A stretch of 37,487 nucleotides of DNA from JAFDWI01 sp964544305. Its GTDB lineage: Bacteria > Actinomycetota > Acidimicrobiia > Acidimicrobiales > Iamiaceae. The DNA lies in assembly GCA_964544305.1 (NCBI GenBank), contig CAZJAZ010000025.1, forward strand, positions 1-37,487. Direction: 5' to 3'. Shown one piece after another: positions 24,406 to 32,313 of this stretch. A program made the position numbers and the translations under genes. The stretch's first letter is position 1, and each line of letters starts with the position of its first letter. The notes under the pieces were generated by a model. The model had not been told where the DNA came from. It did no database searches and was given only the letters and a program-made list of their open reading frames with translations.

Positions 24406-25974
24406 CTAGTGCTGTTTCTCCACCGAAACCGGAACGGTTGGATATCCGGTCGCTCCGTTTGGTGCGACCGCTTGGCGTCTCGCGCTTTGTGTCGCGCCTG
24501 TTCCATCGGTTGCTCGTGCCGTGATGATGTGGTCGCCTGGCGTTGTCTCCCACCGGTACACCCATTGGCGCCAACTATTGGTGCCAATCGACGCGGCCAG
24601 CGTTGCGTCGTGCCACGGCCCATCGTCGATACGAACTTGCACCTTGGAAATGCCTCGAGTGGGCGCCCATGCCACGCCCGCGATCGCGGTGATTCCGTGT
24701 TGTACAGTCGAGGCGTATCGCGGTACATCAATTCGGGTTTGGGTTTTGATCGGACCTTTTTGCGACCAGCCTCGAGGGATCCAATAGCCCTGCGTGTCCC
24801 AATCGGTGAGTTCTATGGCCGATAGCCATTTCGTCGCGGACACATAGCCGTAGAGACCGGGCACGATGATCCGGGCCGGGAAGCCGTGTTTGACCGGCAA
24901 GATTTCGCCGTTCATGGCGAGCGCCACCATTGCCTGGTCGCTGTGCAATGCCAAATCAGCGGGAAATCCGGCGGTGAAGCCGTCGACCGAGTGACCAACA
25001 ACTTGGACACCAGTTGCTTGGGGTTGTGCACGTTGGAGCAAGGTCTGAAGTGGCACCCCCTGCCACCGTGCGTTACCGACCAGGGAGCCGCCGACCTCGT
25101 TCGACACGCAAGCCAACGTGATGTCGGCCTCGATCTGTTCCATGGCAAGAAGTTCGTCGTAGCTCAACGTGTAGGGGCGCTCCACCATGCCGTGGATCTT
25201 GAGCTGCCACTGTTGTGGGTCAATTGTTGGTGGGCGCAGTGCCGTATCGATGCGATAGAACTGGCTGTTGGGGACGAACAACGGGGTGATGCCGTTCACG
25301 TCGAGGCTGGCAGCAGCCGGAATGGGTTTCGCACGGCGAAAAGGTTTCGGTAGTGCGATCGTCCGTCGGATCTCGTCGACGCGTTCGCGTCCGCTGAGTA
25401 CCCAGCCGGTCACCCCAACGGCTGCCCCAATCACGAGCGTGCCGGTTGCCGAAATGAGAAACGAGCGGCGATCGGCCTGTGCGGGGTACCTCGTGGTTAG
25501 ACGGGGCTGAACTGGGCTTTGGAGCAGCATGTACAAGGCGGCAATACCGACCGTTGCGGCGATCACGCCCACGATCGTGGCGTTCAGCCAGGTGTTGGTG
25601 GGTTGGGTGGCGGTCGCCACGACCCCGCATGTGGCGAACCCAACAAATGCTGCCATCGCAATGCCGAAGTGGCGGCGTGCAACCATGCCGACAGCCCCAG
25701 CGAATATGGCGATCGCGATGAGTGTGCCGACGATGAGGGCCGGCTTGTCTGCGGTGCCAAACGTTTCAATCGCGGCGCGGCTCGTTGATCCGGGAACAAA
25801 GTCGATGATCGTGTCGCCCACGCCAAGGATGAGCGATGGCCACGGATCAACAAGACCGGCGACGAGTTCACCTGATCCAATGGCCGCGGCTCCAGCGGCA
25901 AGTCCGGCGAGCGCGCCGTGTGCGCGCCCTACGGGTTCGTGAGTCGGGAAGTGAGGATGAGCGGTGTCGTCCAT
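24406..25974 (-). CDS. Membrane-anchored sulfite-oxidase-family molybdopterin oxidoreductase
   Basis: A 522-residue protein. Residues 1-155 contain about four membrane helices. A twin-arginine-like motif DRRSFLISATG (168-178) then precedes a fifth helix, after which comes the catalytic part. The molybdopterin domain (about 245-410) has the likely Mo-ligand Cys289 in DITLACVSNEVGG, and the C-terminal Mo-co dimerisation domain starts near ITAIAGVAWAPTRGISKVQVR. The fold and order match sulfite oxidase and related actinobacterial enzymes. Substrate is not known; sulfite or an organic S/N-oxide are possible. The ATG at 25974 has GAGGAG about 10 bases upstream. Orn follows on the same strand. Confidence 0.87.
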   Translation of the reverse strand: MDDTAHPHFPTHEPVGRAHGALAGLAAGAAAIGSGELVAGLVDPWPSLILGVGDTIIDFVPGSTSRAAIETFGTADKPALIVGTLIAIAIFAGAVGMVARRHFGIAMAAFVGFATCGVVATATQPTNTWLNATIVGVIAATVGIAALYMLLQSPVQPRLTTRYPAQADRRSFLISATGTLVIGAAVGVTGWVLSGRERVDEIRRTIALPKPFRRAKPIPAAASLDVNGITPLFVPNSQFYRIDTALRPPTIDPQQWQLKIHGMVERPYTLSYDELLAMEQIEADITLACVSNEVGGSLVGNARWQGVPLQTLLQRAQPQATGVQVVGHSVDGFTAGFPADLALHSDQAMVALAMNGEILPVKHGFPARIIVPGLYGYVSATKWLSAIELTDWDTQGYWIPRGWSQKGPIKTQTRIDVPRYASTVQHGITAIAGVAWAPTRGISKVQVRIDDGPWHDATLAASIGTNSWRQWVYRWETTPGDHIITARATDGTGATQSARRQAVAPNGATGYPTVPVSVEKQH

Positions 25975-26067
25975 GAGGTTGTGCTCCTCGGTTTTCTCGA
26001 GGCGGCTCGCACACGTATAGCCAATGTACCGTTTTGTTTGGTCCTTCCAACGACACGACATGCCTAG

Positions 26068-27537
26068 TTACGAGATGCGTGCAATCCAGTACAGATCTTT
26101 GCCGCCGGTGCGTACAGCGTCGCCGTTGCTGACCATGCCGCACCCGTAGAACTGAACGGTCACCTGTGTGGTGCGGGTTGCATCTGAGATCATCAGCACC
26201 ACTGTTTCGCCCATTTCCATGGTGCAGGCAAGATCGTTGCCGGGCACATCATGCAGGCCCCGTAAGGCCCGGGTGATTTTGGCGATCGTGGTCGGGTCGC
26301 GCACGGTCGTTGGTGAACCGGGAGCGGGACCCAACTCAACGGGGTAGTGGCAGATGGTGATGTCCGTTGGTATGAAGTCCAACAGTGGCCCAGCGGCCCT
26401 GGCGGGCGTGCCAGGTGAGGCGACGTCTGGCGGTGCCACCGGACAGTCTTTGACCGGTGCCCGAGGTACTGTGGAGCGCATCGTGGTAATCACACAGCCT
26501 CCCTGAGGGTTCACGCCATAGTTGCAATCGTTGTCGTTTGGCGAAGACGTGGGCACCGCGGATGCAGGTGGCATTGTTTGCGGATCGTCTGGCGATGCCG
26601 GCGAACTCGTCGTGCCACTGTTGGCGAAGATGAGCTCTCCGCTCTGGAACGCCCTTGGTTGTCCATTGACGTTGCCCGTGGCCACTACCACGCATCGAGG
26701 CCTACCAGAATCGGTGCATGTCGAGACTGCAAGATTGCTCGGGATGTAGCTCGTGATTCCACCGCGACAAACGTTGGGCGTCCCATGTTCTGAGCAAATC
26801 GGGCCCTGTGCGGGGCTGGTGAGACCCTCGCTCGTGACCAGCGTGGTGAAGCTTTTCGTTTCGGTGGTGACGGTAATCGCTGCCCTCGCCACCGTTACCT
26901 TCAGTGAGGGTTGAGCGTCGCCGTTGACGAAGTAATCGGTGCTACCGGTGGCGTCTGCGCGACCTGCCGTTTTGCAAACCCATTGGAATGTCGGTGTTGC
27001 TTGCGGAATTGATGCGCCCGGCGAAGCCGAGCCCCTTGCTGGGGCAACTGCGCCTTGGCTTGACGCGGTGTCGGGCACATCTGGCTTGGTTGGTGGGCCC
27101 ATCGGCACCGAGGATGGTGGCGGATACGGCTGAGTGCCGGGATAGAGGTCGACACACAGACGAAACACCACCGAAGTATCAGCATCGAATCCGTATGCCT
27201 TGGCCCAAACTTTTTGGCCGTTGCGAAGGTGATCGTTTGGTTCGACATGAACCGAACCGGGAGCGTGTCCATCTGCTGGAACTTGGTCAACGCTCATGGT
27301 GACGTGTTGGCTCGGGGACTGGCGCATTGTCACCGCAACAACGCCAACGGTAAGCACGATCACGGCGGCCGTCGAAGCGGTAATGACTTGAACCATTCGG
27401 CGCTTTCTACGCACTGCAACGAAGCGAGCAGCTTTGGCCCGGTTGATGAGCTGGTCCCCAGAAATTGGAGCAACTTGTAAACGTGTTGTCTCAATCGCCT
27501 CGTTGATCGGATCCTTGCCATCGAATAGGTCGGTCAT
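26068..27537 (-). CDS. Single-pass membrane protein coupled to an ECF sigma factor (candidate anti-sigma factor)
   Basis: A 489-residue protein with a short cytoplasmic N-terminus (about 47 residues, ending AVRRKRRM), one membrane helix at about 50-70, and a large extracytoplasmic part rich in Pro, Thr and Cys. The N-terminus shows no HxxxCxxC zinc anti-sigma motif, so it is not a canonical ZAS protein. The start overlaps the sigma factor stop codon (ATGA, 27534-27537), which strongly suggests coupled translation and a regulatory partnership. The C-terminal 100 residues may be a separate domain. I do not recognise the family; the anti-sigma role is inferred from topology and context. Confidence 0.75.
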   Translation of the reverse strand: MTDLFDGKDPINEAIETTRLQVAPISGDQLINRAKAARFVAVRRKRRMVQVITASTAAVIVLTVGVVAVTMRQSPSQHVTMSVDQVPADGHAPGSVHVEPNDHLRNGQKVWAKAYGFDADTSVVFRLCVDLYPGTQPYPPPSSVPMGPPTKPDVPDTASSQGAVAPARGSASPGASIPQATPTFQWVCKTAGRADATGSTDYFVNGDAQPSLKVTVARAAITVTTETKSFTTLVTSEGLTSPAQGPICSEHGTPNVCRGGITSYIPSNLAVSTCTDSGRPRCVVVATGNVNGQPRAFQSGELIFANSGTTSSPASPDDPQTMPPASAVPTSSPNDNDCNYGVNPQGGCVITTMRSTVPRAPVKDCPVAPPDVASPGTPARAAGPLLDFIPTDITICHYPVELGPAPGSPTTVRDPTTIAKITRALRGLHDVPGNDLACTMEMGETVVLMISDATRTTQVTVQFYGCGMVSNGDAVRTGGKDLYWIARIS

Positions 27538-28103
27538 TGCTTCATTCCTTCATCGTTCACTCGTTCGACCAGTGCTGCTCTGGCCTGATGCAACGTCGCT
27601 TTGACGGTCCCCGGTGCAATGCCAAGTTCCTGCGCGATCTGGTCAACCGAAAGGTCGACTCCATATCGCAAGGCGATGACCGTGCGTTGACGGTGGCTGA
27701 GTCGGTGCAGCACACGGGCGACATCGAGTTTCGTGGCGGTGCTTTCAGTGGGATCGTCGGACGTGTCGACCACGAGCAGGTGCGCTTTACGACGGAACCT
27801 GGCGTCTCGCCGATGCTTAGAACGGATTGCGTTCATAGCGACAACGGTCACGAACGCGGCGAGATTTTCAATCGATTTGCCGCTTTCGAGTTGCTCCCAC
27901 ACGACTCCTAACGCGTCAGCTACCGCGTCTGCTGCTTCGTCGACCGAACCCGACCAGAGTGAGATGGTGGCCACAACTCGGCGGTAGTCATTCTTCGCGA
28001 ACGTGCGAATCTGCTCATCGATTTCGGACGACTTGAATCGTCCTGGTGTGTCCACAGATTCGGTCATCTGGTCCTGAGTTTGAACAGCAGCATTGGTCAT
28101 CAT
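27534..28103 (-). CDS. ECF-family RNA polymerase sigma factor
   Basis: About 189 residues, starting at ATG 28103 or the adjacent ATG 28100, with GGACGAG just upstream. Region 2 is around DYRRVVATISLWSGSVDEAADAV and AFVTVVAMNAIRSKHRRD. Region 4 is DVARVLHRLSHRQRTVIALRYGVDLSVDQIAQELG and continues to PGTVKATLHQARAALVE, with a clear helix-turn-helix. An upstream open stretch has no homology and was left out. It is probably released by its coupled membrane partner in response to an envelope signal. It is divergent from the ROK gene across 186 bases. Confidence 0.9.
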   Translation of the reverse strand: MMTNAAVQTQDQMTESVDTPGRFKSSEIDEQIRTFAKNDYRRVVATISLWSGSVDEAADAVADALGVVWEQLESGKSIENLAAFVTVVAMNAIRSKHRRDARFRRKAHLLVVDTSDDPTESTATKLDVARVLHRLSHRQRTVIALRYGVDLSVDQIAQELGIAPGTVKATLHQARAALVERVNDEGMKQ

Positions 28104-28215
28104 CTCGTCCGCTTCTGTGTTGCGGTGATGCCCCTTATGACGCCTGGCCATGCAAAAAGGTTTAGTCGCCACCAGAATTGGTTGGCGCCAGCCCGTGCCA
28201 TCCACCCTTATCCCG

Positions 28216-28268
28216 CGTTTTGGGTGCCGAATCCGGACGAAAAACGGCAGGATCGCGCACCCAAAACC
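28216..28268. repeat. MITE-like element matching the IS30-adjacent sequence
   Basis: GTTTTGGGTGC (28217-28227) and GCACCCAAAAC (28257-28267) are perfect 11-bp inverted repeats 29 bases apart. The 36 bases from 28216 match 32 of 36 positions at 36869-36904, next to the IS30-family transposase gene. It lies in the 186-base gap between the sigma factor and ROK genes. It may be a relic or non-autonomous derivative of that element, or a separate dispersed repeat. Confidence 0.65.
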
Positions 28269-28289
28269 TGTGGGGTGGGTACGGTGCAG

Positions 28290-29195
28290 ATGATGACCAC
28301 GACGAACGTCGGAAGAAGCCGCGATGCTGACGGAACAGTTCTTGCTGTCGACATTGGTGGCACGAAGATGGAGTCGGCACTTGTGGACGAGCACGGTGCA
28401 CTTGATGGACGCCATCGTGTAGTCACCGACGGCAGCGACGCGGAGAGTCTGTTTTCTCAGCTCGTTGCGATGATTGAATCGACGCTTCGAGACGGTCAGG
28501 CCAACGGATGTGGCCGACCCCGTACCATCGGTGTTGGATGCGGTGGGCCGATGGCAATGGGCGGTATCACCGTTTCGCCATTGAACATTCCTCAGTGGAG
28601 AGAGTTCCCTCTTCGAGACCGGCTGACCCAGCATTTCGACCTGTCATGCTTTGTCGACAACGACGCGAAAGCGCTGGCGCTTGGCGAGGGTTGGAAAGGC
28701 GCTGCGCAAGGCGAAGCGAACTATCTCGCCATGGTGGTGTCGACGGGGGTCGGTGCCGGGTTGGTTGTTGACAGTCGACTGCTTGATGGTGCTTCGGGAA
28801 ATGCTGGTCATATCGGCCACGTTGTGGTTGTTCCAGACGGTCGGCCGTGTGCCTGTGGGAGTCGCGGGTGCCTTGAAGCGGAAGCATCTGGCCTGTCGAT
28901 TGAAGCGATCACCGGCAAACCGGCCGCGCAAGCAGACGATGCAATGCGACGTCGAACCGGCACGCTGGTTGGCCGCGCGGTGGCATCACTGGTGGTTGCC
29001 TGCGATCTGCGCTTGGCCTGCGTGGGTGGTTCAGTCGCGCTGGGCTTCGGGGAACTTTTCTTTGCTGCGGCCAATGCGGAACTGCAACAAACTGCGACAA
29101 TCAGCTACGCCCGTGGCGCGCGCATCGTGCCGGTTGGACTCGGGGTAGACGGTCCGTTGATCGGCGCCGCATGCGTTGCCCGCCGCTCGTTCTGA
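28290..29195 (+). CDS. ROK-family sugar kinase (glucokinase-like)
   Basis: A 301-residue ROK kinase. The phosphate-binding loop VDIGGTK is at 20-26, the catalytic base is probably Asp125 in VDNDAKALALGE, and the ROK zinc site is formed by His177 with C187-x-C189-x4-C194 (CACGSRGCLE). There is no N-terminal helix-turn-helix, so this is a kinase and not a NagC/XylR-type repressor. It likely phosphorylates glucose or a related hexose using ATP. The ATG pair at 28290/28293 was chosen over the longer open frame because the fold starts at about residue 16 and the upstream part is repeat-derived. It is followed by a long palindrome 31 bases after the stop. Confidence 0.9.
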   Translation: MMTTTNVGRSRDADGTVLAVDIGGTKMESALVDEHGALDGRHRVVTDGSDAESLFSQLVAMIESTLRDGQANGCGRPRTIGVGCGGPMAMGGITVSPLNIPQWREFPLRDRLTQHFDLSCFVDNDAKALALGEGWKGAAQGEANYLAMVVSTGVGAGLVVDSRLLDGASGNAGHIGHVVVVPDGRPCACGSRGCLEAEASGLSIEAITGKPAAQADDAMRRRTGTLVGRAVASLVVACDLRLACVGGSVALGFGELFFAAANAELQQTATISYARGARIVPVGLGVDGPLIGAACVARRSF

Positions 29196-29226
29196 ACCCG
29201 CTGCCCAAACAGACCTCGTTCTAGTT

Positions 29227-29277
29227 CGTTCTTTGTCCAGTCGTGCACCGTAGCGGTGCACGACTGGACAAAGAACG
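29227..29277. repeat. Long perfect palindrome, copy 1
   Basis: Two 24-bp perfectly complementary arms (29227-29250 and 29254-29277) flank the 3-base loop TAG. The arm core is CGTTCTTTGTCCAG followed by TCGTGCACCG. A nearly identical copy lies at 30402-30466, on the other side of the AbiEi/DUF559 gene. It starts 31 bases after the ROK stop, so it could also terminate transcription, but no T-run follows. Confidence 0.95.
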
Positions 29278-29350
29278 CAACGCGACACCGTTGTTCGCGC
29301 TTCCGACTAGCCAGATTTAGGCCTCATCCATCGTGAATGTCACACCCGTC

Positions 29351-30406
29351 ATGAACCATGGGTCAATGCCAGATCACAACACTCGCACTTCGCAGCCGAC
29401 TTTTGAACGTCTCGTTGATCCCATTGCCCGTGCACGACTGGGTGTGGTGACAACGTCAACGCTGACCGAGACAGGAATTGCGAGAGGAATGCGCGCGGCA
29501 GAACTGCGTCGCGGGGGCCTCGTCAGACTTCGCCGTGGTGTCTATCGGCCAAGTGGTACTCGACTCACGTCCGAGGGTGAACTGCGAGCTGCCTGTGAAG
29601 CCTGTGGACCACAAGCTGTTGCGTCACATCGCTCGGCTCTTTGGCTTTGGGGATTGACGGACGAACCTGATGAACATGAAGTGTCGGTTCCGTCCGTGTG
29701 TCACGCACGACCACCGGGAGTACTCGTCCATCGATCGACGGATCTGACCGACCAATATCGCTTTACTCGCAAATCAGTACCAACAACGACGCCGGCGAGA
29801 GCGGTGCTTGATGGTGCAGCGGTCGTCAGTCGGTACCAATTGGGGCAAATCGTGGAGCAAGCGCTCGTCGACAAACTCGTATCAGTTGCGACATTGCGCA
29901 CCATTCTCGACGAACTCGGTTGCCGCGGCCGTCGCGGTGCAGGTGCTCTTCGGCACGTGCTTGATGTACGAGCGCTTGGTGATGTGCGTGCAGAATCGCG
30001 ACTTGAGCCGCTCATGGCGCGACTATTACGGGACGCACGCCTTGGGCCGGTGCTTTTTCAATCGACAATTGAACTTGATGGGCACCGATTTCGACCTGAC
30101 TTTCAACTGCCCGATGTTCGGGTTGTTGTTGAAGTTGATGGGCTCTCTGCCCATGGCTCTCGTGTTGCGCTCGACGGCGATCTTGCGCGCCAAAACAGCT
30201 TCATACGCCATGGCTGGTTGGTATTGCGTTACACATCAACCCACCTTCGGCGTCCGGCGTTGATTGCGCGTGAAATTGCTGACGTTGTTGCGAAGCGCAG
30301 AATCGAACTCGGCATTGGTACTGATCGCCGGTCTGAACCCGGCATAGTTGTTGGGCGCCGGTCTGAATTTGGAATTTCCAGCGACGCCCGTTCACCGCGG
30401 TCCTAA
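29351..30406 (+). CDS. AbiEi-like N-terminal domain fused to DUF559 (Vsr-like nuclease fold)
   Basis: About 351 residues (ATG 29351; GTG 29333 and ATG 29366 are alternatives, none with a good ribosome site). The N-terminal part, with a winged-helix-like TETGIARGMRAAELRRGGLVRLRRGVY, resembles the AbiEi antitoxin-type domain, followed by ASHRSALWLWGL. The C-terminal DUF559 part has the Vsr/restriction-like pattern RPDFQLPD, VVEVDG, then RQNSFIRHGWLVLRYT. Such fusions are common in Actinobacteria; their role is unproven, with defence or selfish-element functions proposed. No AbiEii toxin gene is adjacent. The gene is bracketed by two copies of a long palindrome, and its TAA stop lies within the second copy. 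The C-terminus has three 10-residue tandem repeats. Confidence 0.82.
   Translation: MNHGSMPDHNTRTSQPTFERLVDPIARARLGVVTTSTLTETGIARGMRAAELRRGGLVRLRRGVYRPSGTRLTSEGELRAACEACGPQAVASHRSALWLWGLTDEPDEHEVSVPSVCHARPPGVLVHRSTDLTDQYRFTRKSVPTTTPARAVLDGAAVVSRYQLGQIVEQALVDKLVSVATLRTILDELGCRGRRGAGALRHVLDVRALGDVRAESRLEPLMARLLRDARLGPVLFQSTIELDGHRFRPDFQLPDVRVVVEVDGLSAHGSRVALDGDLARQNSFIRHGWLVLRYTSTHLRRPALIAREIADVVAKRRIELGIGTDRRSEPGIVVGRRSEFGISSDARSPRS
30296..30385 (+). repeat. Three 30-bp tandem repeats at the end of the AbiEi/DUF559 gene
   Basis: Units at 30296, 30326 and 30356 are in frame and encode RRIELGIGTD, RRSEPGIVVG and RRSEFGISSD. The second and third share CGCCGGTCTGAA and are closest. A partial fourth unit (ARSPRS) ends at the stop codon inside the palindrome. 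Confidence 0.8.
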
Positions 30407-30466
30407 TTCGTTCTTTGTCCAGTTGTGCACCGGAGCGGTGCACAACTGGACAAAGAACGAATTAGG
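30402..30466. repeat. Long perfect palindrome, copy 2
   Basis: Two 31-bp perfectly complementary arms (30402-30432 and 30436-30466) flank the loop GAG. The central 24 bp match copy 1 except that the C of GTCGTG is T in GTTGTG, with the matching change on the opposite arm, so base pairing is kept. It lies between the convergent ends of the AbiEi/DUF559 gene and the amidase gene, and could act as a bidirectional terminator there. Confidence 0.95.
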
Positions 30467-30494
30467 GATGTCGCCAAGATTGCTTTCGGACTGA

Positions 30495-32030
30495 TCAGGT
30501 CGCAGCTGGGATAGCGGCGTCGCTGACTGTCGGGGCAACGAGGGGCCATGGGTTGTTGATCTCAACACTGCGTGCCACGTCGAAGAGCAACGCATCGTGA
30601 TGGTGGGGAGCCATCACCTGCATCCCAACAGGCAGACCATTCACCGTCCCCGCAGGAATCGAAACTGACGGGTTCCCATACAAGTTCGCCAGCATTGTCA
30701 ATCCACCCATTGAGACGAAATCCGGGAACTTCTCATTCATGATGTCAATCAACGCGTTTGGCAATCCTTGGGCTGCAGCCGTCGCCACACGCACACCACC
30801 GAGCAACCCGCGCAGAGCGCCGCGCCCCCAAGACGATGATTTGATCGCATGCACGATCGGCGGTTCGGGCGACGACGTGTGCCACTGCGCATTGAACGCC
30901 GGCCCCGGATTCGTTGAGCACACAATGAGATCGCACTGTTCAAACGCCGCGGCCATTGCCTCGTTCGCCTGCACACGCTGCTCTTCCGCTTTCGCCGCCG
31001 TGTCCAAGTTGTACAGCGACTTTGACAAAAACAACCCAAGAGCAATCTCTTCGGTCAACAGCGGTGCACATTTTGGCCAATTGTCGGCCAACTCTGGCAA
31101 CAACGTGGCGAGATTGCCCATCATCCATTGCGCCGCCAAGTTCGGAAGCTCCAACGCAACCTCAACACGCTTCATCCCAGCTGCATCAATCATCGCCTCT
31201 GCGTTCGCAAGCAAGTTCTCTTCGACACCAGGTTCGAGCACGACTCCCGAGAACGACGGAATGACCGCAACTCGCAAACCTTTGAGATCGTGACTTTCTA
31301 AACCGGCTTCAAAACTCGCGTGCGCTGGCAAACTCGATGGGTCACCAAAATCCGGGCCCGCACACACATCAAAATGTCGGGCCGCGTCACGCACCGAGCG
31401 AGCCAAGGTCCCCAGCACCACGGTGTTCGGGCGCATATACGCATGCGGCGAGCGGGGAATCCGACCAAACGTGCCTTTCATACCCAGCAAACCCGTGTAC
31501 CCGGCAGGAATTCGAATTGAACCGCCACCATCGCCACCGGACGCAATCGAAACCAAACCACCCGCGACCGCAGCCGACGAACCCGTTGACGAACCGCCCA
31601 CCGTGTGACCGTGCTTCCACGGGTTATGAGTGACCCCATTGATCTTGGTCACTGACACATTCAAACCACCGAACTCTGATGCGGTTGTTTGCCCGACCGG
31701 CACCGCACCCGCGTCAAAGAAGCGTTGCGTTGCGACCGCTGTGTAGTCGGAAATCCGATCCGCAAACACAAGTGATGCTTCGGTATGTGGCCACCCCTTC
31801 ACCGGTTCAAGTTGTTTGATCCCAACAGGCACACCCCCGAACGGTTTCGACACGTCGGCGTTCTTGGCGAGGACACGTGCCTGGTCGGGATCAACGTGAC
31901 TAAACGCATTCAGATCGCTCGACTCAATGGCAGCCAGACTCGCTTCAAGTTCTTCAACCGGAGATCGCTCTCCACAACGGAACGCATCAACTAACGAGCA
32001 AGCATCGCCAAGCCAAGGAGCATCTGTCAT
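30495..32030 (-). CDS. Amidase (amidase signature family)
   Basis: A 511-residue amidase with the Ser-cisSer-Lys triad: Lys72 in GIKQLEPV, Ser147 in GHTVGGSSTGSSAAVAGG, and nucleophile Ser171 in GGDGGGSIRIPAG. The spacings (75 and 24 residues) match the family. It hydrolyses carboxamides; the natural substrate is unknown. It does not look like GatA, as no gatB or gatC genes are adjacent. It starts 24 bases after the ABC ATPase fragment on the same strand and may share its transcript. Confidence 0.92.
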   Translation of the reverse strand: MTDAPWLGDACSLVDAFRCGERSPVEELEASLAAIESSDLNAFSHVDPDQARVLAKNADVSKPFGGVPVGIKQLEPVKGWPHTEASLVFADRISDYTAVATQRFFDAGAVPVGQTTASEFGGLNVSVTKINGVTHNPWKHGHTVGGSSTGSSAAVAGGLVSIASGGDGGGSIRIPAGYTGLLGMKGTFGRIPRSPHAYMRPNTVVLGTLARSVRDAARHFDVCAGPDFGDPSSLPAHASFEAGLESHDLKGLRVAVIPSFSGVVLEPGVEENLLANAEAMIDAAGMKRVEVALELPNLAAQWMMGNLATLLPELADNWPKCAPLLTEEIALGLFLSKSLYNLDTAAKAEEQRVQANEAMAAAFEQCDLIVCSTNPGPAFNAQWHTSSPEPPIVHAIKSSSWGRGALRGLLGGVRVATAAAQGLPNALIDIMNEKFPDFVSMGGLTMLANLYGNPSVSIPAGTVNGLPVGMQVMAPHHHDALLFDVARSVEINNPWPLVAPTVSDAAIPAAT

Positions 32031-32054
32031 GGCGACGAGTGTAGAGGCAGCGGG

Positions 32055-32213
32055 TCAGGTCGAAACGAGGGCGAGGACTTCCGCGACCGAGGCCTGACCG
32101 TCAAATACCTTTTCACCATCACGAAGAGCCACCGAACGATCCACTCGCTCAACAAACTCGGGGTCGTGTGTGGCGACCACCACGGCCGCACCATCGTTGT
32201 GGACTTCATCGAG
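32055..32213 (-). CDS. ABC transporter ATP-binding protein, C-terminal fragment (cut by gap)
   Basis: Only the last 52 residues are present before the N-run. VVVATHDPEFVERVDRSVAL contains the H-loop His (ATHD) of an ABC ATPase, and the tail RDGEKVFDG is typical of the domain end. The Walker and signature motifs must lie in the missing sequence. With the permease on the other side of the gap it forms a probable exporter operon. Nothing suggests true truncation; the break is an assembly artefact. Confidence 0.8.
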   Translation of the reverse strand, partial: LDEVHNDGAAVVVATHDPEFVERVDRSVALRDGEKVFDGQASVAEVLALVST

Positions 32214-32313
32214 NNNNNNNNNNNNNNNNNNNNNNNNNNNNNNNNNNNNNNNNNNNNNNNNNNNNNNNNNNNNNNNNNNNNNNNNNNNNNNNNNNNNNNN
32301 NNNNNNNNNNNNN
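32214..32313. other. Assembly gap (100 N)
   Basis: A run of exactly 100 N, the usual placeholder for a scaffold gap of unknown size. The true distance is likely several hundred bases, since most of an ABC ATPase gene is missing. Reading frames through this stretch are meaningless. Confidence 0.99.

Noticed and set aside
28290..29195. ROK protein as a transcriptional repressor
   Set aside because: No N-terminal helix-turn-helix; the kinase motifs start within the first 20 residues.
29351..30406. A complete AbiE toxin-antitoxin system
   Set aside because: Only an AbiEi-like domain is present and it is fused to a DUF559 domain; no nucleotidyltransferase toxin gene lies next to it.
29227..30466. 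The two palindromes as a CRISPR array
   Set aside because: Only two copies 1.1 kb apart with a gene between them, perfect dyad symmetry over the whole unit, and no cas genes.
30402..30466. Palindrome copy 2 as nothing more than an intrinsic terminator
   Set aside because: It may terminate transcription, but 31 perfect pairs, no T-run and near identity with copy 1 are better explained as a dispersed repeat.
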